NCBI GenBank assembly: GCA_051294375.1
Contig: CM119269.1
Span: 22,679,808-22,743,807, forward strand
DNA: 64,000 bases
From: Paraspadella gotoi
Lineage: Eukaryota > Chaetognatha
Direction: 5' to 3'
This document shows, in pieces, positions 12,602 to 20,698 of the stretch. Below the pieces are notes generated by a model that was not told the DNA's origin, did no database searches, and saw only the letters and a list, made by a program, of their open reading frames with translations. The position numbers and the translations under genes were made by a program. Every line of letters begins with the position of its first letter. Position 1 is the stretch's first letter.

Positions 12602-14038
12602 AGCGACTATTCTGACTATAAAACTGACAGACTGAATAAAATCATTCATATGAATGACTCGCTACGAACGAACGAACGAACGAACGAACGAACGAACGAA
12701 CGAACGAACGAACGAACGAACGAACGAACGAACGAACGAACGAACGAACGAACGAACGAACGACGAACAAAGAAGGAAGGAAGGAAGGAAGAAAGGAAGC
12801 CCCTCTCTCCTCTAGACAACCACGTGGGCGACGGATCATTCACCGTGGTCTCCAAATTCAAAGACGACGTCGACGCCTTCAAACTTCTCAACGCTCGTCG
12901 GGATTTCCTCGAAGGCCGAAGGGGCGGAGATGAAGGATTGGTGGAAGAGAGACTCTGACGTGAAGGACTTCGTCAGAGAATTGTGTTCGGTGAAGAGAGA
13001 ATTGGATCGATCGATCAATTTAATCAATTAATTTTAAATTATTATAAATATATGATTATAATATTATCATTAATTCATTAAAATTCATTAAATATATAAT
13101 TATTTATTAATTAATTAAAATAATTAATTAATTAATAAATAGAGCAATTCACAAAGAAAAAATTTTGGCACTATTATCCGAAAGTGCCCTCTTTCGTTAC
13201 TATTCCTTGAACCTAATCTTTAAACCAGATAACCAATTTAATGCTGAATTTAAATTACAATTTGTAAACAAGCCTAAAATTTTGATAAGTTATGGCTAAT
13301 CCTTATCTCATAAACTGTTAAATAAATTAACTAAATAAATAAATAAATAAATCCCATGAAAGTCTATAATCTTTTTTTCCGATCAAAGGTATATCCCTTC
13401 GGACTCTGAAAAGGATCGTCCAGAGTTGCTGCTCGACGGAGAGATTCCACTTGGCCGGATGAAGATGACAGAAAATAACGATGAAGTTGACGATGAAGAT
13501 GATAACCCTGTTCCACTCCTTACACCACCCAACTTTTGGTAAAATGTTTGAATGTTTTTTTATTAATTCAGTCATTCATTTATTATTACATTGATTCATT
13601 GTTTCATTTATTTATTTTTCATACATTAATTCATTCACTTATTTTTTATTCATTCATTCATTCATTCATTCATTCATTCATTCATTTATTCATTCATTCA
13701 TTTTTTTATTTATTCGCTCATTCCTTTTTTTTAATTCCTTTTTTTTATTGAATAAATTATTAATTTGTTCATTCTTTCATTTATCCATTCATTCATTCAT
13801 CCATCCATCTATTTATTCATCCACCCCCTCTTTGATTCACAGCCTCACTTCCATCCGCTTCGTTACCCAGCGCCATCTATTTCGCGTGTTTGGCTCTGGC
13901 GTCGACCGATCCATTCCCCCATGGCGGCCGGAAAAACAAAAAAAATCTTCATCGTCATCGTTATCGTTGTCGGGAATCATCGTCATCATCTCTGTTGTTG
14001 TAGCGTTTCTTTCTTGTTTTATTTGGGCCTTTTTGTGA
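5008..14038 (+). CDS. CERK: ceramide-kinase-like lipid kinase, multi-exon
   Basis: Lipid kinase of the DAGK-catalytic fold, expected to phosphorylate ceramide or a related lipid. Proposed exons: 5008-5114, 5831-5888, 6116-6317, 7733-7829, 9087-about 9268, 11201-11308, 11639-11802, 12195-12417, 12816-about 12957, 13389-13538, 13843-14038. Junctions with clear GT/AG ends join in phase up to 9268 and from 11201 to 12417. Visible motifs: RLLIYVNPGCG (N-terminal kinase strand), MGGDGTCHEIVSGIL (nucleotide-binding GGDGT), VGFIPAG followed by SANSAANDFTGINDA, which resembles the CERK loop GSTD...GT.D better than the sphingosine-kinase GSGNAL; later SFLGYALVN, GPMRYIVAPILG, NHVGDGSFTVV and LLLDGEIPLG. 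A coding (GAC)n run gives an Asp stretch in exon 3. The last exon holds a hydrophobic segment (GIIVIISVVVAFLSCFIWAFL) ending at the stop. The 3' edge of exon 5 is damaged by the inverted repeat and gap, and the exit from the 12816 exon is unresolved. The start Met is provisional, since earlier exons could exist. Acylglycerol or sphingosine kinase are less likely alternatives. Confidence 0.82.
6541..6648 (+). mobile_element. TIR element with CCTAA-like core, partial
   Basis: A degenerate CCCTAA-like stretch followed by GAGATGAAACGGGGGCATTT and ending CAAGGCC. This matches the right end of the intronic inverted-repeat family described at 33214-33574. It lies in intron 3 of the lipid kinase gene. 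The left end is not visible. Confidence 0.55.
6805..6935. repeat. GGA-rich tract
   Basis: Purine run of GAGGAG units inside intron 3 of the kinase gene. Non-coding. Confidence 0.9.
7830..8880. repeat. minisatellite in kinase intron 4
   Basis: About 40-base units built from GGTGAGATGGCATGGCA, AAGGTTACATTGCATGGAAG and GAGGTGACATGGCAAGGAAG, with many small indels. The first unit begins at the splice donor of exon 4 (CG|GTGAGATGG), so the donor motif is itself repeated dozens of times. An inverted copy fills 9950-10945. Confidence 0.85.
8895..9055. repeat. TCATTNTGTCATCAT minisatellite
   Basis: Short tandem units around CATTTTGTCATCATTATCTC between the 40-base minisatellite and exon 5. A shorter inverted counterpart is at 9745-9930. 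Confidence 0.7.
9272..9345. repeat. (GA)n at centre of inverted repeat
   Basis: GAGAGA run directly after the last readable base of exon 5. A matching TC run lies at 9415-9495. The two tracts flank the axis of the large inverted repeat. Confidence 0.9.
9950..10945. repeat. inverted copy of the intron-4 minisatellite
   Basis: Units built from CATGCCATCTCACCACTTCC, TTGCCATGTCACCTCTGCC and CATGCAATGTAACCTTTGCC are the reverse complement of the units at 7830-8880. Small indels are frequent. The His/Pro/Cys/Leu-rich frames are repeat translations. Confidence 0.85.
11162..11186. other. assembly gap (25 N)
   Basis: Exactly 25 undetermined bases. They fall between the end of the inverted arm and a normal acceptor (CTCCCCACAG) for kinase exon 6. 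The missing segment should contain the authentic donor of exon 5. Confidence 1.
11310..11515. repeat. 24 bp minisatellite in kinase intron
   Basis: Tandem GATGAGGATTTGGGACAAGA units starting at the donor of exon 6 (ACCG|GTGAGGATTTGGG). One open frame would extend the exon with a DEDLGQDL repeat. I read it as intronic because the splice donor is good and the chain resumes in phase at 11639. In-frame retention is possible. Confidence 0.75.
11905..12010 (+). repeat. dispersed GTCGGTC/ATAACT repeat
   Basis: TTTTTGGTCGGTCGCTCGG, GTCTGTCAGTCAATC and AATGCTCATAACTCGGTTAA, closely similar in order to 37335-37430 and, inverted, 38335-38415. It lies in a kinase intron. Confidence 0.6.
12505..12598. 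repeat. (GA)n microsatellite
   Basis: Long GAGAGA run in the intron between the 12195 and 12816 exons. Confidence 0.9.
12664..12763. repeat. (ACGA)n microsatellite
   Basis: About 25 perfect ACGA units followed by AAGG units, ending 50 bases before the acceptor of the GDG-containing kinase exon. Confidence 0.95.
13167..13300 (+). mobile_element. TIR element of the CCTAA-core family, left part
   Basis: Begins GGCACTATTATCCGAAAG then TGCCC, matching the left end of the copy at 33214. The core is short and the right end is not recognisable. It lies in the intron between the 12816 and 13389 exons. Confidence 0.55.
13555..13840. repeat. (ATTC)n degenerate microsatellite
   Basis: TTCATTCATTCATT units with TTTTATTTATT interruptions fill the last intron of the kinase gene. 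Confidence 0.9.
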
Positions 14039-14084
14039 CTCTTTTATTGGCCGTGTTGATTAATTGATATTATTTTTTGAAAGC

Positions 14085-14619
14085 GGCCTGTTTCTGTTCT
14101 TAAATCAATGAACTTAAAATTTAAGAGTAATATTTTTTTAAATTTTGATTTTATAACCTGATCACTAACCAGAATCCATAACTGTAACCTAATATTTAAA
14201 TGTTATCAATTATTTTAATCCTAAAGTTATTATAAATAAAGTGCTAAGTAAGCTGACAATAATTATCTACAAGTTTTTTAACCCCCTCTAGCAGTTACAA
14301 ATGTGTCCTAGGCTTATAACCAGGCTTGAGACTTTTCCATACCTCTAAGATGGTTTTATGGCCGTTCTTATGCTTCCTGAAGTATAAATACTATATAATA
14401 TATAATATAGTATATATCAATCCCAATACCTTATGTTTGTAAGCTAATGGATTTATTCTATGAGCTACTGGTTCACAACTAAAGGATTAATTTTTTTATG
14501 TAGATTAAACCTAGTTCTTACCCATTTCATTATAACCCAATCCCTAACCTTTCCCCTTAAGCCTGAACAAAAAATTCATAATTAAATTTAAAATTGGGCG
14601 CTTTTGGAAAACATGGCCC
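14085..14619 (+). mobile_element. TIR element with CCTAA-like core
   Basis: A possible left end GGCCTGTTTCTGTTC at 14085, then a core with TAACCTGATCACTAACC and CCCAATCCCTAACC motifs, and a clear right end GGGCGCTTTTGGAAAACATGGCC at 14597-14619 (described in parts: GGGCGC, TTTTGGAAAA, CATGGCC). It lies just downstream of the kinase stop codon. Confidence 0.55.
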
Positions 14620-14797
14620 ATTTACTTTTTTTTCTCCTTACTTTTAGATATATATTAAATATACACAGGTAAAGTAGTTTGTTAGTTTTGTGTATTTAAA
14701 GCGTGCTGACTGTAAATGTTTCAGATTTATATTATTTTTATTTTAAATGTTATAGATTAAAATGTCAAACCGTCTTCCTTCCTTTTATGGTGATGCC

Positions 14798-14896
14798 ACC
14801 GCCTCCTGCTCCTCTTCCTCCTCATTCTCCTCCTCCACTTCCTCCTCGTTATTCTCACCTTTCCCCTAGTCCTCTTCCTCCTCCCCTTCCTTTCCC
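14798..14896. repeat. CTCCTC pyrimidine tract
   Basis: CTCCTCTTCCTCCTC units. The Pro-rich frame is compositional. Confidence 0.8.
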
Positions 14897-15372
14897 TTGC
14901 AAACTCAAACATTTATTAATTGGATATATATTGCAAATTTCAAGTCTTCGCTCGTGCTTCTACTAAAATATTTTCTCTTGTGCTTCAATCAAATTATTGA
15001 TATATCAATCAGTTTGAAAACTAAATTTTTTTTTTCACTTTTTCAATATTTGACTTTCCTTTTTTGCTGTGATTCTCATGTGTTGCTGCAAAGAATAAGG
15101 AAGACATTTTGAGTTAAGTCATGTAATTGTTATCATGTGTGTATGTTTTGAAACCATTCGGACTACAACTTCTGTATCATTTATTTATCAAAAAAATATT
15201 TAAAAAAGTATTTTGAAAAACATATTTTGACCATTGAGAATTTTAGATCTGGAGTTAGGGTAAAAATTTAGAATTTTCAAAAAAAATTAGCTTGTAGCTA
15301 TTTGATTTTGCTACAATATACATGATACATGTAGGAACAAAAGGTCAAGGGTAATTAAATTAAAAAAATAAA

Positions 15373-15436
15373 GGTAGGGATTCGAACTCGTGACTGTCCA
15401 TACGACAGTCGCGCTCGTTACCATTTCGACATTAGA
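15373..15436 (-). pseudogene. tRNA-like sequence
   Basis: On the minus strand there is an A-box-like TGTCGAAATGGTAACGAG, a hairpin GACTGTC/GACAGTC where an anticodon arm would be, and a B-box-like GAGTTCGAATCCC. The acceptor stem is not convincing, so this is a relic or the head of a tRNA-derived SINE. It overlaps the candidate exon that follows on the plus strand. Confidence 0.5.
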
Positions 15437-15551
15437 CGGCGCCATCTTTCAAGCCGACGACTTCCGTTCGGACGACGACGACTTCGATAACGACGGCGAC
15501 GAAGCCCTTAATCCCGCCGTGGGAGCATTTCTGAGAAATCGATCGACATGA
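15435..15551 (+). CDS. candidate orphan 3' coding exon, unassigned
   Basis: After an acceptor-like CGACATTAG, the frame reads DGAIFQADDFRSDDDD and ends in AVGAFLRNRST then TGA. Base composition (GC-rich, GAC and GCC codons) resembles the real exons of the window and contrasts with its AT-rich flanks. I cannot join it to a neighbour. It could be an alternative last exon of the kinase gene or chance. The overlap with a tRNA-like relic at its left edge argues for caution. Confidence 0.2.
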   Translation, partial: DGAIFQADDFRSDDDDFDNDGDEALNPAVGAFLRNRST

Positions 15552-15743
15552 GATGCAAAGGAGAGATCGCCCTTGCCTTTGTTAGTTTCTTCAAAAATCG
15601 ATAAAATAGATGGAGAAGAGATCCAGTGGCTCCCGATAGTCAACCGATAGTCAACCGATAGCTCTACAGTGCGATCCCCAATGATTAAGCGGATATTAAA
15701 AATATATTACATTTTAATTTCCTGGCCAAACTTTTGTCCGAGT

Positions 15744-15815
15744 ATAACCTCAGAATCGATCCTTGTGCTTTTCGCTAGCCGAGTAAGCGCTCTGTCAAAT
15801 GAGCTTTAATTCCCC
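15744..15815 (-). pseudogene. decayed tRNA-Ala-like sequence
   Basis: Minus strand begins GGGGAATTAAAGCTCATT, carries GACAGAGCGCTTACTCGG and a B-box remnant GGATCGATTC. It aligns by eye to the intact tRNA-Ala at 16383-16455 but the stems are broken. Confidence 0.5.
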
Positions 15816-15899
15816 AGTCATTGAAATATTATAAGAAAGAAGAAATAAAAATTTAACTATTTTGTCATTTTCTCAATAATTGTACAATCAATCCTAATG

Positions 15900-15964
15900 C
15901 TCAGGAGCGATCGCGTTTTATTACGAACGGCAAGAAAGTGCCTTATAAAATTAGCTAATTCCGC
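15900..15964 (-). pseudogene. decayed tRNA-like sequence
   Basis: Minus strand begins GCGGAATTAGCTAATT and ends GCGATCGCTCCTGA. The 5' acceptor and D-arm resemble the neighbouring tRNA-Ala, and the remainder is scrambled. Confidence 0.4.
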
Positions 15965-16057
15965 CTAACTTCTACTCGGCTACGCCTGGTTACGGTATCA
16001 AAAATATAATCATATTTACTTTTGAATTTCTTCAATAAATTATAAAAATTGGTACTT

Positions 16058-16129
16058 GCGGAATATAGTCCTCATTCCGAGTAACTCTGGCATGAAGAGC
16101 GAGCGCTCTACCTGCTGAGCAAATTCCGC
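16058..16129 (-). pseudogene. tRNA pseudogene, Ala-derived
   Basis: The acceptor stem GCGGAAT/ATTCCGC is intact, and the D arm GCTCAGCAGGTAGAGC is good. The anticodon stem (CTCGC against CCAGA) does not pair, and the T arm lacks the GGTTCGA or GATCGA core. The anticodon position would read UUC, but without a stem I treat it as a pseudogene. Confidence 0.6.
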
Positions 16130-16207
16130 AGTACTACTAGAAGTAAAAGTTTAAAACGTAAATATTTATTTATTTATTTATTTTTTAATTTACGCGAAGA
16201 TTCAGTC

Positions 16208-16255
16208 CATGGAGAACAGGGGTGTTGATCCAAGTACTTCTAATATTCCCCCAAA
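16208..16255 (-). pseudogene. tRNA-Ala 3' half relic
   Basis: Minus strand GTACTTGGATCAACACCCC followed by TGTTCTCCATGG resembles the T arm and acceptor 3' strand of the intact copy downstream. Confidence 0.4.
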
Positions 16256-16382
16256 AATACTATTTATTAATTGCCCCAAATTAAGTACCACTCCCATGCT
16301 ATGATACTATTTTAACTAATTTCCATGTGATGGCTTGGAAAATATAAAAATAATGATAACGTTTGCTACTAAACTTTCGACA

Positions 16383-16455
16383 TGGAGAATTCGGGTATCG
16401 ATCCCGGTACCTCTCGCATGCAAAGCGAGCGCTCTACCGTTTGAGCTAATTCCCC
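16383..16455 (-). tRNA. tRNA-Ala (UGC)
   Basis: A 73-base cloverleaf can be folded on the minus strand. The acceptor is GGGGAAT against ATTCTCC with one G-U pair and discriminator A. The D arm is AGCTCAAACGGTAGAGC, matching the internal A box. The anticodon arm is CTCGC-TTTGCAT-GCGAG with anticodon TGC. The T arm is CCGGG-ATCGATA-CCCGA, where the first pair is a C-A mismatch. GATCGATACCC is the usual B-box form in animal tRNA-Ala. No intron. No clear T-run terminator follows within a few bases on the minus strand, so activity is not certain. It is the only intact member of a local group of Ala-like relics. Confidence 0.8.
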
Positions 16456-16879
16456 AACGCTCAAGGTATAATATATAGATATAAAAATTAAGATTTTATT
16501 ACGTAATTAATTTTTTGATTATTTAATTCAGTGACAAAAAAGAATAAAACTTATGTGAATTCTCAAATCAAAAAGAAACTTTTTATGGTTCAGCAATTCA
16601 ACTCAACCGTAACGAAACATAAATATTAAATTATTAAATATTAAATTAAATAACCTTAATCCAATAACAATTTATCCTCTCCACCCCTTTCTGTTCTGAC
16701 TTTTAGATATTTTGAAATTTTCAATAAATGACGTCAATGATGTCTAATTAGAAAAAAACTAGGGCAGAAAGTAACTTTTAACTTTGTGTTGCTATGCCAT
16801 GCTACCTCGATTACATTATAAAAGAAGATACTCTATATAAAGAATATAATTAAATCTAATATTTTGTGAAAAATATTAA

Positions 16880-17010
16880 AATTTATTAAAACGCAAATTG
16901 AGTCTACAACGATTTGTTTTATTTAATAATGAACATGTTTCGACTTGTAAGTTTCAAGTCTTCAACAGCATTTTGACCTTTTTACACAACGAAACGAAAG
17001 GATAAATTCA
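16880..17010 (+). mobile_element. fragment of fold-back element
   Basis: Contains ATGTTTCGACTTGTAAG, TTCAAGTCTTCAACAGC and ACAACGAAACGAAAGGATA. All are close to motifs of the nested element at 30031-30293, including its 3' terminal motif. Only one arm is recognisable. Confidence 0.5.
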
Positions 17011-17121
17011 ATACATTTATTTGAAAATTTAATTTTTCATAATATTTATTTTTCATTAGATTAAATTATAAATTAAGGTAACTACGGTAAACCTATTTTC
17101 CAAATTGAAACAAAAGAGAAG

Positions 17122-17124
<3 letters not shown>

Positions 17125-17203
<79 letters not shown>

Positions 17204-17205
17204 GA
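17125..17205. repeat. (GA)n microsatellite
   Basis: GAGAGA run in the presumed upstream region of the 17507 gene. Confidence 0.9.
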
Positions 17206-17282
17206 GAGATCTATTCTCTATAAAATATCAAATATTAGCATGACAACTTTATCCGTCTTTCGGCGATTCCAACGCGCCCTCT

Positions 17283-17370
17283 CGTGCCGGTGCAGATCCG
17301 TGCCAACACAGATTCGTGCCGGTGCAGATCCGTGCCAACACAGATTCGTGCCGGTACAGATCCGTGCCAA
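17283..17370. repeat. 32 bp tandem repeat, about 2.7 copies
   Basis: Units of GTGCCGGTGCAGATCC plus GTGCCAACACAGATTC, located 140-220 bases upstream of the proposed start codon of the next gene. Confidence 0.8.
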
Positions 17371-17506
17371 CTTAAGCTCGCGTGTGTCGGCGTTTGACGT
17401 CGACACGAAACAGAAAATAAAAACCACAAAACAAAATGGCCGCCTGACGACAATTGGCCGAAACAGAGATGAAATTTTGTTTTGTTACTTTACATAACTA
17501 AAAATA

Positions 17507-19283
17507 ATGGTAAGTTAAGTAATTTTATATTTTTAATTATTTAATATTGTGTTAGTTTGAAACATAATGAAAATTTCGATAAAGATCATTATTGGTCGTT
17601 GGATATTTTTAACAACAATGCTAAAGAGTAAAGTAAGATATTAATTCTTATTATTGTATTAATGTATAAGACAGTCAAGTGGTCAGTCATTTAGTCGGTC
17701 TGTCAGTAATTTAGTAGTCTGTCAGTCAGTCAGTCAGCGAGTGAAAAACTATTATCGTTGGATATAAAATAATTAAAAATTGATAAAAGATAAATTTATT
17801 TATATACAACACATAATCAATAACTAATTAAAAACCAAAGTCTCATTTCTCTCTGTAGCAGATTAATTTGTGAATTTTCAAATGAGATTGAGTTCCATTA
17901 ATCTCATTTGGTGATTAACATCGTTTTATGAGGAAAACGCATATTATTTTTATTTGCTCAAATAAAAATAATATGCGTTTTCCTCATAAAACGATGTTAA
18001 TCACCAATACTATGTACTCATACCGCATATACGATGACTCTCAAGCAATTAATCTCATTTGCATATTGTCGCGTTCTGATTTACAATGGCCATTAGCCAA
18101 TGATCACGTTTGTATATATGGTTCAATCAATAGCTAAACAATTAATATTTTAATTATCATAATAACCTAATTAAACTTTTAATTAAATACTCTCTTTGAC
18201 TCAGGTCGAGGGTAAGTCGGGCGGCGGCGCCAAATCGGGTAAGGGTATCACTCCCTCCGCCTCGAAATCTTACCTGGCGAGAGTCTTACTTCATGACAAC
18301 GTCTCACAGCAGCAATTGCTGGATATGAAGCTAAGGTAAGGGAAGGCGAGGGTCAGGGTTTGGTCAGATTAGGTCAATTTGGGTCAGGTCGGCCAAGGTC
18401 AGGGTGAGGTCAGGTCGTATATAATCAGGAAGAGGTTAGATTGGGTCAATTTGGGTCATATGAGGTCGGGTCGGTTAACGTCTCTATCCCTCTCCTTCAT
18501 TCTCTCTCTCTCCCTTATCCCTTATCATCATCATCTCTCTCTTCCCCCCCTCTCTCTCTCTATCTCTCTCATGCTCTCTCTCTCTCTCTTCCTTTCTCTC
18601 TCCAGTCAAATCGCCATCCAACAGAAACGCGTCACCCGAATGTGGGACAACCACAAGAAAACCTTCGTCTACAAACAATTCCAGGCACTATTTTCTTGTT
18701 TCTCAAATTAATAGTAATAATATTTAATATTAATTTTTTACTAAATATTTAACTAATAATTAACATTATTTTGTAACTTTAATACCTAACCAATACCTGA
18801 TCTACTAACCCTAATGCCTAAGCCTTAACCTAAATCCCTAACCCTAATCCCTAACCTTAATCCCTAACCATAATCCCTAACCTTAATCCCTAACCTAAAT
18901 CCCTAACCTAAATCACTAATCTAATTCCTAACCCTAATACTTAATCCCTATCCTCAATTATTAACCTAATCGTTACATTTAAAAATTTATTTCTTAAATT
19001 AAAACCGAAATTGAGCGGTTTTGGAAAATGTGTTGGCCCATTTACAGAAGCAGCAGCAATTTCGCGACACCGCGGTTGACCCCACCCTGGTCAGGCTCGT
19101 CCCGCCCAGCGTTCAAAAGGTAAGTTGTTAGTCACTCGGTCGCCGAATTTGTAAGACGATGGATGGAAAAGATTTCAGCTATAAGTCGAGAAGAAAGTTG
19201 GGTTTTTAGATTTGGAAAAATCAAATGTTTATTTGTCAGTAATTTGTTTCATTTTATTTATCAGTTATTTTATTATTATTATT

Positions 19284-19364
<81 letters not shown>

Positions 19365-20667
19365 TATTTGTTCATAATATTTTTTTCATTTATTTATTTT
19401 ATTTTATCACTTAAAAAAATCAATTTGATAAAATGTTAGAATTAAATTTTAGGATATATCAGAATGTCAGAGCGTCACAATTTTGGAGAAATGTCAGAAA
19501 GTCAAAATTCAATTTTAGTAATAAGAATTTTTTAAACCAAAATTCCTGAGAATAAAAACTTAGAATCCTAGTAGATGATTGTAAAATCGTAGGTTTATGA
19601 AATTTCGACAAACAAATATAACAATTATCCAATATCCATTCATATAATAAATAAGCTATCTTGCCTCTGACTTTGGACTGGCTTTGTTTGTTTAAGCTTT
19701 CAAGCTTTCAATCAAGACTTAGAATCGGATTATTATTAATTGATTGATTAATCGAATATTAAAATGATCCAGACTTTTTTTATTTATGTATTTCGTTTCA
19801 AATCTTATGTTTTTTGGCAAAAAAGAAATTATGTTGATGCCGAAGACGATTGTGAAGATGATGATGATGATTATGGTGATGATGATGATGATGATGATTA
19901 TGATTATTATGATGATGATGGTGATGATGATGATGATGATGATTATGGTGATTATGCTGATGATGATGATGCTGTCGTCGTCGTTGTTGTTGTTGTTGAT
20001 CCAATTGGAAGAAAAAATGGATTATTAACCTTCGCTTTTTATGTTCGTCTTTTGAGTCTCTGTGTTTTTTTTTGTCCTTTAAACCGAAACAAAACAAAAA
20101 CGAAACGAAACTAAAACGAAACCTAATTTTATACCAAAACAAAAACAAAACCAAAACTTAAAAACCAAACCAAAACTTTTGACCAAACAAACCCAAATAA
20201 AAAAACAAAACAAAAACAAAACTTTCAACATTGTCCGTGTTTTTTTTCGTTCGCAAAGGAATATTGTCTTATGGTGTCTGAAACGGAATCGGCTCCACTG
20301 AGCGAGAGAACCAAGCTTTCCGTAAGTCGTGAGGGAATCAAGCTGCTTGCTAGATTCTTTCTTCACTTTGCTTACTTTCTTTTTATTTTTTATCTTTTTT
20401 CTTCTCTTTTCTTTTCTTTTCTTTTTTGACGTTTCTTTTTTTTTTCTTTTCTTTTCTTTGTTTTTTCTTTTCTTTTCTTTGTTTTTTCTTTTCTTTTCTT
20501 TTCTTTTCTTTGTTTTTTTCTTTTCATTTTTTCTTTTTTACTTATCTTTCTATTTATATCTTTCTTTCTCTATCTTTCTTTACAACCTTGAAAGCAGCTC
20601 CCACTCAGACTAGTAATGTCTGGACACAAGACCTCTCTGTCCCTCTCTCTCCCTCTCTCTCTATTTC

Positions 20668-20698
<31 letters not shown>

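Noticed and set aside
12660-12770. NERT repeat protein
   Set aside because: Pure (ACGA)n microsatellite within an intron.
17910-18005. microRNA precursor
   Set aside because: Arms pair perfectly over 47 bases with a 2-base loop; real precursors have bulges and a larger loop. No further support.
18780-18960. True interstitial telomere array
   Set aside because: The CCTAA-like units are degenerate and irregular, and bounded by the shared ends of a mobile element; they look like an element interior and not a telomere fusion.
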